Assembly: GCA_900752335.1 (NCBI GenBank)
Contig: CAADUZ010000024.1
Coordinates: 41,840 to 105,839, forward strand
From: Clostridia bacterium
Lineage (GTDB): Bacteria; Bacillota; Clostridia; TANB77; CAG-508
Length of the DNA: 64,000 nt
Direction: 5' to 3'
This document shows positions 25,644 through 35,211 of this stretch, piece by piece. The translations under genes were made by a program, and so were the position numbers. Every line of letters starts with the position of its first letter. Within the stretch, counting starts at the first letter, position 1. The notes under the pieces are model-generated. The model was not told where the DNA came from, searched no databases, and saw only the letters and a program-made list of their open reading frames with translations.

Positions 25644-27962
25644 CTAATCATAGCTAGTAGCAAATAATAATTGCATTACAATATCTAGTTTTATGATTTT
25701 TATTTTCTTGTCGAATTCTTCTTTTGCCTTTACTCTATATCTTTCTATTGGATTATATCTTCCATACATTTGGAGTTCAATTCCCTGTTTTATATCTTCC
25801 ATTTCTTCTAAATATTCTATCCATTTTTTGTCTATTATTTGTAACATTTTTTCTGTTTCTAGTTCTTTAAATTTGCTTTCTCCAATTTGTTTTTTCTTTT
25901 CCAAGTATCGTAAGTAAATTATGTTCTTTAGTTTTTCTATATTTTCATTATTTATTTTTATATTTTCTGCTTCTTCTATTTTATTTTTAATTCTTTCTGC
26001 TTTATTTGATTTATCTTGTACAATGTATTCACAAAAATATTGTATGAATTTTTCCATAGCCTCTTGCTTGTTTTCTACTATTTTCTTTCTATCTTCATAT
26101 ATTAGTTTTCTTTGCACGCTCAATATATCGTCATAATATACTACTCTCTTTCGTATGTTGTATCCTCTCTTTTCTGCTCGTTTTTGTGCTTTTTTTATTT
26201 CTCTATTTACAAATATATTTTTTATTTCTTTTTTCTTCTTATATCTTCTTTTATATTTTTCTATTTTCTTTTTATTTCCATATATTTTTAATAGTTCATC
26301 CTCAAGGCTTATATAAAAAATACTTTCTCCTATTTCTCCTTGCCTTCCGCTTCTTCCTCTTAATTGTTCGTCAATTCTTCTCGATTCATGTTTTTCAGTT
26401 CCAATTACTTTTAATCCTCCTGCTTTTATTACTTGATTTTTCTTATCTATACTACTGTGCATACCTCCAAGTAAAATATTTGTTCCTCTTCCTGCCATAT
26501 TAGTAGCTATTGTGATTTTCCCAAGGTTGCCCGCTTTCTTTACAATTTCGGCTTCTTCTTTATGTTTTTTTGCATTTAGTACATTATGTTTTATTCTTCT
26601 ATTGCATAGCATTTTACTAATTTTCTCTGATTTTTCTATAGAAGCAGTCCCTATAAGTATGGGTTGCTTATTTTGCTTACATTTTTCTATTTCCTGTATA
26701 ACTGCATTGTATTTTTGTGCTTCATTTAAAAATATTCTATCTTTTTTATCTTTTCTCTTTACCTTTTTATTAGTTTTAATTTTTGTAACATTTAAATGAT
26801 ATATCTCATTAAATTCTTTTTCTGAAGATTTGGCTGTTCCTGTCATTCCTGCTACTTTTCTATACATTTTAAAATAGTTTTGAGTAGATATGCTTGCTAA
26901 CACTTTTGATGGCTTACTTATTTTTATATGCTCTTTTGCTTCTATTGCTTGGTGCAAGCCATTTGTAAATTTTTTACCATACATAATCCTTCCTGTAAAT
27001 TTATCAATTATATATATATTGTCATTTTTTAATATATAGTCTGTATCTTTTTTTAGTACTTCTTTTGCTCTTAATGCTTGTCTTATGTCATTTATTATCC
27101 CTAAATTTTGGCTGTCATATAAATTTTCTAGTTTATATTCTTTTTCTGCTTTTTTTATTCCCTTTTGTGTTAATTCCACTGTTTTATATGTTAAATCTAC
27201 CACATAGTCATATTCTTCTATGGCTCTGGCTTGCTTTCTATCTTTTGCATCTTCCTTTATTACAGTAATCCCATTTAGTTGCTCTACAAAGTCATTTGCT
27301 TTTAGGTATGGTTCTTCAAAGTCGCTATTTAGGTTTCTCGATATTATCATAGGTGTTTGTGCTTCGTCTAGCAAAACACTGTCTACTTCGTCTATTAATA
27401 CATAGTTTAATTTTCTTTGTACCATACCTTCTAAACTATATGATAAATTATCTCTTAAATAGTCAAAACCAAATTCTGTATTTGTTCCATATGTTATGTC
27501 TTTTTTGTATGCCTCTTTTCTATCTTCTAGCTTCATGTTTTGATAAATTAGCCCCACAGATAATCCTAAAAACTTGAATATTCTTCCTATTTCTTCATAG
27601 TCCCTGCCCGCTAAATATTCATTTGTTGTAACTATATGAACCCCTTTTCCTTCTAATGCATTTAAATATGCAGGCAAACTAGCTATGAGGCTTTTGCCTT
27701 CTCCTGCCTTTATTTCAGCAATTCCTCCATTTGCTAATATATATCCTCCTGCAAGTTGTACATTGTATAACCTCTTACCTGTTACTCTTTTAGCAGCTTC
27801 TCGAACGACAGCAAAAGCTTCTGGTAATATATCTTCTAAAGTTTTTTCTTTATTTTTTAGTATCTGTTTAAATTCTAAAGTTTTGTTCTGTAATTCTATA
27901 TCTGTATACGATATATATTTTTCTTCTAATTTATTAATTCTATTTACAATATGCTTAATCAA
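25644..27962 (-). CDS. Divergent SecA-family translocation ATPase (SecA2-like)
   Basis: The 772-residue protein has SecA architecture: nucleotide-binding domain 1 with AEIKAGEGKSLIASLPAYL, the DEVD box (VLIDEVDSVLLDEAQTPMIIS), a preprotein cross-linking domain and domain 2 with ATNMAGRGTNILLGG and EQLRGRSGRQGE. It departs from housekeeping SecA: GEGKT is GEGKS, the DGRIAEMKT region is NGGIAEIKA, and the C-terminal SecB/zinc tail is absent. This suggests an accessory SecA for special substrates. The Hint-domain prepilin gene directly upstream is a natural candidate substrate, by position only. The start is a TTG with AAGAAGG. Confidence 0.9.
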   Translation of the reverse strand: MIKHIVNRINKLEEKYISYTDIELQNKTLEFKQILKNKEKTLEDILPEAFAVVREAAKRVTGKRLYNVQLAGGYILANGGIAEIKAGEGKSLIASLPAYLNALEGKGVHIVTTNEYLAGRDYEEIGRIFKFLGLSVGLIYQNMKLEDRKEAYKKDITYGTNTEFGFDYLRDNLSYSLEGMVQRKLNYVLIDEVDSVLLDEAQTPMIISRNLNSDFEEPYLKANDFVEQLNGITVIKEDAKDRKQARAIEEYDYVVDLTYKTVELTQKGIKKAEKEYKLENLYDSQNLGIINDIRQALRAKEVLKKDTDYILKNDNIYIIDKFTGRIMYGKKFTNGLHQAIEAKEHIKISKPSKVLASISTQNYFKMYRKVAGMTGTAKSSEKEFNEIYHLNVTKIKTNKKVKRKDKKDRIFLNEAQKYNAVIQEIEKCKQNKQPILIGTASIEKSEKISKMLCNRRIKHNVLNAKKHKEEAEIVKKAGNLGKITIATNMAGRGTNILLGGMHSSIDKKNQVIKAGGLKVIGTEKHESRRIDEQLRGRSGRQGEIGESIFYISLEDELLKIYGNKKKIEKYKRRYKKKKEIKNIFVNREIKKAQKRAEKRGYNIRKRVVYYDDILSVQRKLIYEDRKKIVENKQEAMEKFIQYFCEYIVQDKSNKAERIKNKIEEAENIKINNENIEKLKNIIYLRYLEKKKQIGESKFKELETEKMLQIIDKKWIEYLEEMEDIKQGIELQMYGRYNPIERYRVKAKEEFDKKIKIIKLDIVMQLLFATSYD

Positions 27963-28005
27963 AACATTCAGCCTTCTTTCTTGCTTTATTTTGCCATATT
28001 CAATA

Positions 28006-28038
28006 AAAGGACTCTACTATATAAGTAGAAATCCCTTT
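28006..28038 (-). terminator. Weak hairpin between the Hint-protein and SecA-like genes
   Basis: AAAGGA and TCCCTTT, with inner CTACT and AGTAG, form an imperfect stem followed by TTTTA on the minus strand. It may only attenuate the transcript. Confidence 0.4.
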
Positions 28039-28055
28039 ATCTAGTTATCTATTTG

Positions 28056-29867
28056 CTATTTTTCAATTTTCATTATTCTTTCTACATACTCTGTTAGTGT
28101 ATTTGTGTGTTTTACGTCATTGCCTCTATTTATTTCTTTTGGTTGCTCTGCTAGTCTTAATCCGTAGAAATATTTGTCTGGTATACTTGCAAATTCTTCC
28201 CTTGATACTAATTCTCTATTGTCTTTTACAAACTTCATATTCTCTATTTTGTATAAGTTGTTTAATCTTAATGACGTTAATATTCCATTTGCAAATAGAT
28301 TCATGTGGTAATCTGTAATTATATTGTAGTAATTTACTGTTTCTTTTACTACTTCTCTTGCAATTAGTTTTGCTGTTGTTCCATCTTCCATAAATGTCGT
28401 TGTTCCTATTGGTGTATCTTCTTCGTTCATGGTATATGTAAATTTCTGTGCTTCCATATTAAATATTCTATGGTCTGCTACAGTTTTTAGTTCTACGCCG
28501 TTGTCGAATTTAACCAAGTTATATTCTTCTGCTACCTGTCTTTTCTTTATCCACAATGGTTGTGCTTCTGCAAAGCATCCATTATCAAAATCCCATACTA
28601 ATAGTTTATCTTCATAAGTTATGTCTTCTATTGCTTTTCTGCTTCTGTCTGCAAGTGTTACTAGTGTACCTTCTGCTAGACAATAAATATATGTATCATT
28701 AAAATTAACTTCATAAACCTTAACTTCCATATTAGCATATGTTACTTTTATGGAGAAAGATGAGGTAAAATATTTCCACGGAAAATCATTTTGAAATGTA
28801 AGATTTCCATTTTCGTCTAAATATGGATTATATTCCTCAAAATCTCCTGTACATGATAAAAGTTCATATTTTATAGCACCGTCTTTATATTTCATCATTA
28901 TTTTTCTTATATAAATTCCTTCAAGGTAACCATACCAAAGTCCCTCTTCTTCAGAATATCCCATGTTACTAGAAAAATTCCCATTTTCGTTATCTCCATA
29001 TGCAAGTCCATCAGAATATCCTCCTGTTCCAAGAGTTACTGTATCATATTGAATCTGAGTCCAACCAGCATATAACGTAGTATTTTTTGTTAAATTTTCT
29101 CCTTCTGTTGCTTCGTTTTCCTTGTTTTCGTCATAAAACCATCCCATAAATTCATATCCATCTTTACTTGGATTAGTTGCTGGGAAAGTTAAGCTATTTC
29201 CTTCTATTGTGTCATATATTTCTCCATCGGACATAAATGTTGCAATATATTCTCCCCACTTCGCATACAGTGTTATATCCTCTGTAAGTTGTGTTCCTTC
29301 TACTGCTTCTCTATTTCCTTCTTGTTCGTAATACCATCCTGCAAAATTTCCTGTGCTACTTGTTGGATCTATTTCTGGGAATGTTATTGTTTCGCCTTGT
29401 ACTGTTTGATATACAAGTCCATTTACCATGTATGTTACTGTAAATACTGCAGCCATCGCTGTCATTGCTAGTATTCCTAATTGTATTAACCATATTTCTT
29501 CTTGGTCTGTTACAGTGTCTGGGTTGTACCTTATTTCATTTTCCTGTATTACGTACTTTTCAGCGTCTTCGTCACTTATACCGGGTATTATTTCTTTTAT
29601 TTTATCTTTGTCCATTACAGTTATGTTTATATCGCCCGATGCGCCTGCCAGTTGTTGTTCTAGCACATACATGTTTACGTACTCTTGGTATTGCCTAACT
29701 TTTGTTGCAAATGCAGCAAATCTTGCTCTTTCTATTAAGCCTCCTTCGCCTAGTACAACATTTAAAGTTACTGTTGCAAGTATTATTAGTATAACTATAG
29801 TTATCACTAATGCTATTAACGTTATTCCTTTTTCGTTTTTGCATTTGTTCTTCTCAAATTTAATCAT
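28056..29867 (-). CDS. Prepilin-like protein with InlB repeats and a C-terminal Hint domain
   Basis: The 603-residue protein starts with a prepilin signal (NEKGITLIALVITIVILIILA, about residues 11-31). Two InlB-type beta repeats follow (FAGWYYEQEGNREAVEGTQL ... LYAKW; FMGWFYDENKENEATEG ... LYAGW), then a beta-rich region, then a Hint/intein-like domain from CLAEGTLVTLADRSRKAIEDI (about residue 400), with VADHRIF and LFANGILTS. Hint domains rearrange peptide bonds and can release or transfer the flanking part. The catalytic Cys and block B His are present, but the terminal His-Asn pair of inteins is not obvious, so N-terminal cleavage is more likely than splicing. It begins 13 bases after the epimerase stop and precedes the SecA-like gene. 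Confidence 0.8.
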   Translation of the reverse strand: MIKFEKNKCKNEKGITLIALVITIVILIILATVTLNVVLGEGGLIERARFAAFATKVRQYQEYVNMYVLEQQLAGASGDINITVMDKDKIKEIIPGISDEDAEKYVIQENEIRYNPDTVTDQEEIWLIQLGILAMTAMAAVFTVTYMVNGLVYQTVQGETITFPEIDPTSSTGNFAGWYYEQEGNREAVEGTQLTEDITLYAKWGEYIATFMSDGEIYDTIEGNSLTFPATNPSKDGYEFMGWFYDENKENEATEGENLTKNTTLYAGWTQIQYDTVTLGTGGYSDGLAYGDNENGNFSSNMGYSEEEGLWYGYLEGIYIRKIMMKYKDGAIKYELLSCTGDFEEYNPYLDENGNLTFQNDFPWKYFTSSFSIKVTYANMEVKVYEVNFNDTYIYCLAEGTLVTLADRSRKAIEDITYEDKLLVWDFDNGCFAEAQPLWIKKRQVAEEYNLVKFDNGVELKTVADHRIFNMEAQKFTYTMNEEDTPIGTTTFMEDGTTAKLIAREVVKETVNYYNIITDYHMNLFANGILTSLRLNNLYKIENMKFVKDNRELVSREEFASIPDKYFYGLRLAEQPKEINRGNDVKHTNTLTEYVERIMKIEK

Positions 29868-29880
29868 GTTTTTTCCTCCC

Positions 29881-30840
29881 TCATATATTTTCTCTATACC
29901 AATTTATGCATTGCTTAAGTCCTTCCTCCAAATTGTAATGCGGTATATATTTTAAGTACTTTTTACTATTTTCTATGTTAGCCACTGACTTTTCTATATC
30001 CCCCTTTCTTTTGTTTTGTATTTCTATGTCTACATTTTGTATATTTAATAGTTTCTGTATCAATTTTGCTAAATCATACAAACTGGTTGCATGTCCACTT
30101 CCTATATTAAATACTCTTCCATTTACTTTTTTATCGGCTATGCAAGCGAGAAGGTTTGCATGTACAATATCTTTTATATATACAAAATCTCTTTCAATAC
30201 TTGTACTTCCATAAATATGTATTTTTCCATGTTTTAGAATGCCTTGTATAAATGACGGAATTATAGGAAGTTCACTATTTTTTATGTTCTGCCTTTCACC
30301 ATATATATTAAAATACCTCAAACCTATTGTGCTTACTTTGTATTGTTTAGTATAGAATTTTGCCATATTTTCTTCTATGCTTTTAGTTAAGCCATATATT
30401 GATTTGATATCTTCTTTTATACTTTCCTTATTTGATTTTCTATTACCATATATTGCTGCCGAAGATGCATAAACTACTTTTTTTACCTTGTTTTCTCTTG
30501 CGATTTCTAATATATTTGCCATTGCATTTATATTGTTATGTATATATTTTTGAGGTATATATATTGATTCATTTACAGATATTAAATCTGCTTCATGAAT
30601 AATATAGTCTATGTTTTTGCATACTTTTTTTAGTTTGGAATAATTAGTTAAGTCTATTTGATAAAATTTAAATTTGCTTGATTTTTGCAAATCTTCTATA
30701 TTCGCATTGTATAAAGCATCGAGTCCTATTACATTGCCACCTAATGACAGAATTTCGCTCGATATATTATACCCAACAAAACCTGCTACACCAGTTATTA
30801 GAAAGTTTTTGTCTGCTATTTTGCTATCTTTTTCAAACAT
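29881..30840 (-). CDS. NAD-dependent sugar epimerase/dehydratase
   Basis: This 319-residue extended short-chain dehydrogenase has a Rossmann motif, LITGVAGFVGYNISSEIL, and the catalytic YGLTKSIEENMAKFY, where Tyr-x-x-x-Lys is read as Y-G-L-T-K. SSAAIYGN holds the active Ser. It resembles UDP-glucose/UDP-GlcNAc 4-epimerases of the WbpP/GalE group; the exact sugar is not certain. It is followed closely by the Hint prepilin gene, which hints at a role in surface glycans. Confidence 0.88.
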   Translation of the reverse strand: MFEKDSKIADKNFLITGVAGFVGYNISSEILSLGGNVIGLDALYNANIEDLQKSSKFKFYQIDLTNYSKLKKVCKNIDYIIHEADLISVNESIYIPQKYIHNNINAMANILEIARENKVKKVVYASSAAIYGNRKSNKESIKEDIKSIYGLTKSIEENMAKFYTKQYKVSTIGLRYFNIYGERQNIKNSELPIIPSFIQGILKHGKIHIYGSTSIERDFVYIKDIVHANLLACIADKKVNGRVFNIGSGHATSLYDLAKLIQKLLNIQNVDIEIQNKRKGDIEKSVANIENSKKYLKYIPHYNLEEGLKQCINWYRENI

Positions 30841-30899
30841 TTAAATATAGTTTCCTCCTAAAGGATTTCATATTTTAATTTCATTCATAGTATGTTTAT

Positions 30900-30980
30900 G
30901 CCTACTAGGTAAATATATATTAAGTTTTAAATTTTGTCAATACTTTTACCAAAAGATTATAGGGTGTATACCTAGTATGC
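30900..30980. promoter_or_regulatory. Divergent regulatory region with spaced inverted half-sites
   Basis: GCCTACTAGGTA (30900-30911) and TACCTAGTATGC (30969-30980) are near-perfect inverted copies about 57 bases apart, between the divergent epimerase and Xre genes. They are candidate operators for the Xre protein. Confidence 0.4.
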
Positions 30981-31040
30981 TTACGGCTAATTGTGGAACA
31001 GCTATATTTTGTGGTAATATTAGTTTTGAGGTGAATTATT

Positions 31041-31265
31041 GTGGATGATTGGGGAAGAGTAAACTTAAAATTAGATCAATTTTTAAAAGAACATAATATC
31101 AGTCGTTCTAGTTTATCTAGAAATGCACAGATTCACTATAAACAATTATTAAAATATTGTAATAATGATATGACCAAAGTTGATTTAAATATATTAGCTA
31201 GAATTTGTAAGACTATTAATTGTACAATTAGTGATATTCTTGAATATGAACCAAACAAAAAATAA
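31041..31265 (+). CDS. Small Xre-family HTH regulator
   Basis: The 74-residue protein is a single helix-turn-helix of the Cro/C1 (YozG-like) type: LKEHNISRSSLSRNAQIHYKQLLKYC, LNILARICKTINCTISDILEY. The GTG start is preceded by GAGGTG. It is one of four plus-strand protein genes in the window and is read divergently from the epimerase operon, whose promoter it may control. Confidence 0.85.
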   Translation: MDDWGRVNLKLDQFLKEHNISRSSLSRNAQIHYKQLLKYCNNDMTKVDLNILARICKTINCTISDILEYEPNKK

Positions 31266-31294
31266 AGTATATACTTTTTTATGGTATATACTTT
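31264..31294. terminator. Bidirectional terminator between xre and xerD
   Basis: The 11-bp arms AAAGTATATAC and GTATATACTTT flank a 9-nt loop, with T-rich tails on both strands. It serves both convergent genes. Confidence 0.85.
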
Positions 31295-31316
31295 ATTTTT
31301 GTTTTAATTAGCTTTG

Positions 31317-32207
31317 TTATGCTCTTGGATGAGTTCTTCTATATATATCTCTTATTCCTGCATCTTGGAATTGTGTATATACTTGTGTTGAAGATATATC
31401 AGAATGTCCAAGCATTGTTTGAATTGCTTTTAAATCTGCACCATTTTGTAATAAATGTGTTGCAAAAGAATGTCTTAAAATATGTGGTGTTATGTCTTTT
31501 GTTATATGTGCTTGTTCTTTATAGAATTTTACTATTTTCCAAAAACCTTGTCTTGTTAATCTTTTTCCATTTACATTAACAAACAATGATTTTTCATTTT
31601 CGTCTTTAATCATTATTGGTCTTGCATCTTTTATGTATTCATTTAATGCTGCTATAGATATAGAGCCAAGTGGTATATTTCTTTGCTTATTTGCTGAATT
31701 GCAAGTAATAAATCCTTCTTCTAAATGTACGTCGTCCAAGTTTAATGATATTATCTCTGTAACCCTCATTCCTGTTGCATAAGCCACTTCTAGCATTGCC
31801 TTATCTCTTGTTCCCTTTAGGTCAACGTCTTTTGGTTGACTTAATAGTTTTTCAACTTCTTCTGAAGTTAATACACTAGGCACTCTCTTTTCTACTTTTG
31901 GTGACTGTATATTTTCTGTTGGGTCGTATTTCATTTTCTTTATTCTCATTAGATATTGATAAAAAGATCTAATCGAAGCTAAATTTCTTGATATTGTAGA
32001 TGTTTTTTTGTTTAGATTTTGCAAATGTTTTAAATATTCTTGTATTTTTTTGTTGTCAACTTTAGTATAGTTGATACGATTTTGACTTAAGTAATTTTCA
32101 TATTGGTGAATATCTCTACTATATGATTGTAGTGTGTTATTTGATACTCTTTTTTCATTTTGTAAAAAATCCAAAAATTGTTTAATCTGTTTTTCCATCT
32201 TTGCCAT
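31317..32207 (-). CDS. xerD: Tyrosine recombinase XerD-like
   Basis: The 296-residue protein has the SAM-like N-terminal domain and the catalytic domain with Arg in ATGMRVTEIISLN, HILRHSFATHLLQNGADLKAIQTMLGH (His, Arg, His) and Tyr in STQVYTQFQ. It resolves chromosome dimers at dif. The neighbouring spoIIM and endonuclease Q genes match the Bacillus/Clostridium xerD locus, supporting a housekeeping role. The first Met or the fourth (ATG 32198) could be the start. Confidence 0.92.
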   Translation of the reverse strand: MAKMEKQIKQFLDFLQNEKRVSNNTLQSYSRDIHQYENYLSQNRINYTKVDNKKIQEYLKHLQNLNKKTSTISRNLASIRSFYQYLMRIKKMKYDPTENIQSPKVEKRVPSVLTSEEVEKLLSQPKDVDLKGTRDKAMLEVAYATGMRVTEIISLNLDDVHLEEGFITCNSANKQRNIPLGSISIAALNEYIKDARPIMIKDENEKSLFVNVNGKRLTRQGFWKIVKFYKEQAHITKDITPHILRHSFATHLLQNGADLKAIQTMLGHSDISSTQVYTQFQDAGIRDIYRRTHPRA

Positions 32208-32319
32208 TACCCCTTCTTTTATATTAATATCTAATTTATATGATTTACATAAACATTGTATATGTTATATCATAAATATACATAAAATGCAAATAGATTT
32301 TGCAATTTTTTATAGTTTT

Positions 32320-32964
32320 TTAAAAGAAATTTATGCTTAACATAAGTAAATTGGTTGATACATAGCTTTCAATAAATGCTGCAATTATTAGCAAAAGCCC
32401 TAACATTATTGATACTAGCGTATGTCTTATTATTTCTACCTTTATATTTTCTCTTCTTCTGTCTTTCATAATTGATTTATATAGTTTTATGCAGCTAATC
32501 GTCATGCATAGGATTACAGGTATAAATATTAAATTTTGTAAAAACATTGTTGTTAAAAAGAATAGTATTCCTTTTTGTACACCTAAAGATGCAATTATAG
32601 CTGAAAGCGAGTATCCTATACAAAATCCTCTAAAAAGTACTATTCCTAGAACTATTGGTATTCCAACTACTGTAGAACCCAAAAGCCACATTATAACAAT
32701 TAATATTAAATTGTCACTTAAAGACTTTTTTAATAGTTCTCCCGTATCTACACGGTAACCTTGTTTTAGCTGATTTATAAAATCAGTTATGTAGTTTTTT
32801 ATTTCTTCTGCGCCGTCTGCATTTATATTATTTATAAATACCACGCCGGCTATAATACCTATAATCAATATAATAATTACAATAAGATATAACTTTATAT
32901 TGTCATATAAATGTCTTAATATAGCTTCTTTAATACTATTTTTTCTTTTTCGTACTTCTCTCAT
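32320..32964 (-). CDS. spoIIM: Stage II sporulation protein M
   Basis: The start is ATG 32964, behind TAGGAGAAG; the upstream MYKKIISRRSF is an extension. The product of about 214 residues has five or six membrane helices, with the family segments NLILIVIMWLLGSTVVGIPIVL and GFCIGYSLSAIIASLG. SpoIIM works with SpoIID and SpoIIP in peptidoglycan remodelling during forespore engulfment. Its presence shows a spore former. Confidence 0.92.
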   Translation of the reverse strand: MREVRKRKNSIKEAILRHLYDNIKLYLIVIIILIIGIIAGVVFINNINADGAEEIKNYITDFINQLKQGYRVDTGELLKKSLSDNLILIVIMWLLGSTVVGIPIVLGIVLFRGFCIGYSLSAIIASLGVQKGILFFLTTMFLQNLIFIPVILCMTISCIKLYKSIMKDRRRENIKVEIIRHTLVSIMLGLLLIIAAFIESYVSTNLLMLSINFF

Positions 32965-33046
32965 GAAACTTCTCCTAGATATTATTTTCTTATACATAAT
33001 ATCTATTCGATAACATGATTTTTAGAACTGCTTTTTTTCAAATTTT

Positions 33047-34240
33047 CTAGCTTGCAGTAAGTTTTCCATATACACCGCCGCCACCTGCTTGTATTTCTAC
33101 GTTTCCTGTTCTTGCTGCTATAATATTTTTTGCTACTTTCTCTCCTACAACTGCTTCTATGTCGTCTTTTGATAATTTGTGAAGTATGTTCATTTCTGTT
33201 TCAAAATTTGCTAGTAATTTATCTATTGTTTTTCCTCCAAGACCTGGCATAAATGTAAGCGGTATCTGATATATATATGGTGGTCTAAAACTTGGGCTTT
33301 TGGTTTTTTCTTTATCTTTTATTACCTCTATTCTATCTAAAACGCCCATTGTAATTTTACTGCTATCACAGTCTGGGCAGCGTAGTACAGGAGGCTTTCC
33401 TTCTATTGGTTTACCACATTTTTCGCAAAATGTTCTATGGTATTTCCCAAGTTTTGGATCTAGCCCGTAATTCGCTAAAATCTTTCTTCCATCCTCATTT
33501 TTTAATGCTTTTATCACTTCTTTAAAACTTATTCCATCTAGTAGCATTTTGTTGTATTCTCTCGCAATTTTTGGAAGTGAGTGCGCATCCGAGTTTGTTA
33601 CAAATGTACGAGTTTCAAGCTCTGATATCTCATCTGCTAAATATGTATCTGAACTTAAGCCCAGTTCTATTGCAAAGATTTTATTGAATTTTTCTTTAAA
33701 TATCTTGCTTAATCTATCTGTACAATTTCCGTAGAAGCTTTTATGTGGTGTAAATGCATGGGCTGGTATTAATACACCATTATATTTTTCCACTATGTCT
33801 ACTAAATCATATGCTGATATGTCTGCTCTTTGCGAACTTAATGTAATGTTGTGAATATGTGTGCTCATTTCGTTTGAAAATGCTTTTATATCTTTTAATG
33901 ATGGAAAATAGCATAAGTTATGCGCACTTCCTGTTTTTCCTTCGTCATTTATTTCGGCTGTTTCTATCTCACTACCTAGAATTATACATATTTTATCTTT
34001 ATATATAATTCCACCATCTTCTATTTCGTATGCCTCGCCTGTTTTTAAGAAATTCTCTATATCTTCTATTACATAAGGTGATGCACAGTCGATTATTCCA
34101 ACTACATTTATACCTTTTCTATCTGCGCACTCTTTTGCAATATTAGCAAAATTAAGTGACCTTGCTGCCGTAATTTTTATTGGTTTTCCATTTTCGCTTC
34201 TTCCTATATGTACATGTAAATCTGCAAATACTTCGTTCAT
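33047..34240 (-). CDS. Endonuclease Q family PHP-domain nuclease
   Basis: The 397-residue protein has a PHP metal-binding domain (FADLHVHIGRS, LGSEIETAE, LIPAHAFTPHKS, FVTNSDAHSL), a zinc ribbon (FCEKCGKPI ... RCPDCDSS) and a C-terminal helix-hairpin-helix region (MPGLGGKTIDKLLA). EndoQ nicks DNA 5' of deaminated bases such as hypoxanthine and uracil. It is full length, and the position next to spoIIM and xerD is conserved in Firmicutes. Confidence 0.9.
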   Translation of the reverse strand: MNEVFADLHVHIGRSENGKPIKITAARSLNFANIAKECADRKGINVVGIIDCASPYVIEDIENFLKTGEAYEIEDGGIIYKDKICIILGSEIETAEINDEGKTGSAHNLCYFPSLKDIKAFSNEMSTHIHNITLSSQRADISAYDLVDIVEKYNGVLIPAHAFTPHKSFYGNCTDRLSKIFKEKFNKIFAIELGLSSDTYLADEISELETRTFVTNSDAHSLPKIAREYNKMLLDGISFKEVIKALKNEDGRKILANYGLDPKLGKYHRTFCEKCGKPIEGKPPVLRCPDCDSSKITMGVLDRIEVIKDKEKTKSPSFRPPYIYQIPLTFMPGLGGKTIDKLLANFETEMNILHKLSKDDIEAVVGEKVAKNIIAARTGNVEIQAGGGGVYGKLTAS

Positions 34241-34269
34241 TTTTGTTCCTCTTTTCTTTAAAACTCAAA

Positions 34270-34306
34270 ACAAAAGACTGGTTTTTTAATTTTTCCAATC
34301 TTTTGT
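34270..34306 (-). terminator. Terminator after the small unknown gene pair
   Basis: The 12-bp arms (34270-34281 and 34295-34306) pair with one G-U, followed by TTTTGAGTTTT on the minus strand. Confidence 0.7.
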
Positions 34307-34326
34307 TTAAATAAATATATTCATTT

Positions 34327-34542
34327 TTATCTTGTCATATCGTCTTGTATCTTTTCCGCAAGCTTTTCCGTATCAAGCTCTTCCACTGGTTCTTGCCTTG
34401 TTTCCGCTGTGCTTCTATCTAGTTCAGCTTCTCTTATTTTTCCATCTAAATAATTGGCTGTTTTTATGCCTTTTATTACGTTACCATCTAAATCGTTATA
34501 TTCATTTGATATTGCAGTTATACTACCCACTAAACCACTCAT
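34327..34542 (-). CDS. Small acidic protein of unknown function
   Basis: The 71-residue protein starts MSGLVGSITAISNEYND and has a charged, probably helical C-terminal half. It overlaps the stop of the upstream gene by 4 bases (ATGA), so the two are translationally coupled. I recognise no family and see no membrane segment. Confidence 0.6.
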   Translation of the reverse strand: MSGLVGSITAISNEYNDLDGNVIKGIKTANYLDGKIREAELDRSTAETRQEPVEELDTEKLAEKIQDDMTR

Positions 34543-35084
34543 ATCTTTATTTCCTCCATATTATTTACAAACTCTTTAAACAATTCTAAATATCTATTGT
34601 CTTTATCTTTTAGGTTTCTGTATTCTAATAGCACCAATGCTTCATCTGGTTTGAATGCAATTCTTTCTGGTCTATCTAAAAGCATTCCTCCAAATTGGTC
34701 TGTAAGCTCTAAAATGTCACTTTCTTTTTCTCTATTTTCCAAGCCACTATATCTATTAGTTCCTTCACATATTCTGCAAAATCTTTCACTAAAACCCAAC
34801 TTTGATAAATACTCTGCTCCGTCTTTTGCAAATGACTGAACTTTTGACAAATCTTGTGGAAGTACATTTTTTTTGCAACTCCAAAGTAAACTTGCTGTTA
34901 GGACTTCGTTTTTGTCTATATCTAAATCTACTCTGTCAATGAATAGCTTTGTAAGTAACGTCTTAAATACAACTGAATTATCATAAAATATTCCAGTTCT
35001 CTTTTGCAAGTAATATACAATTTCCATTTTCTTTATCCAGTCTTTTTCAGATAGTATGTAATCTGCAAAAGTTTCGGCACCCAT
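34539..35084 (-). CDS. Protein of unknown function coupled to a small partner
   Basis: I start at ATG 35084, behind GGGAGGAAATAAA, giving 181 residues (MGAETFADYILSEKDW...). It is mainly helical and contains SLLWSCKKNV and a CRICEGTNRYSG motif. I do not recognise the family. It forms a two-gene unit with the 71-residue protein, and a divergent Xre gene sits across a 12-bp perfect inverted repeat. Confidence 0.6.
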   Translation of the reverse strand: MGAETFADYILSEKDWIKKMEIVYYLQKRTGIFYDNSVVFKTLLTKLFIDRVDLDIDKNEVLTASLLWSCKKNVLPQDLSKVQSFAKDGAEYLSKLGFSERFCRICEGTNRYSGLENREKESDILELTDQFGGMLLDRPERIAFKPDEALVLLEYRNLKDKDNRYLELFKEFVNNMEEIKI

Positions 35085-35170
35085 TTTATTTCCTCCCTTT
35101 TTTGCAAGGTTTATACTTTTGTTACGCATTCTAAATCTATTCTAATTATATGATAAGAAATTATGTTTTT

Positions 35171-35211
35171 CAATAATGTTACGTAAATGTAATGAATTTG
35201 TAACATTATTG
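35171..35211. promoter_or_regulatory. Perfect 12-bp inverted repeat in a divergent promoter region
   Basis: CAATAATGTTAC and GTAACATTATTG flank 17 bases that include further TGTAAT-like half-sites. It lies between the unknown gene pair and the plus-strand Xre gene and is probably an operator. Confidence 0.55.
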
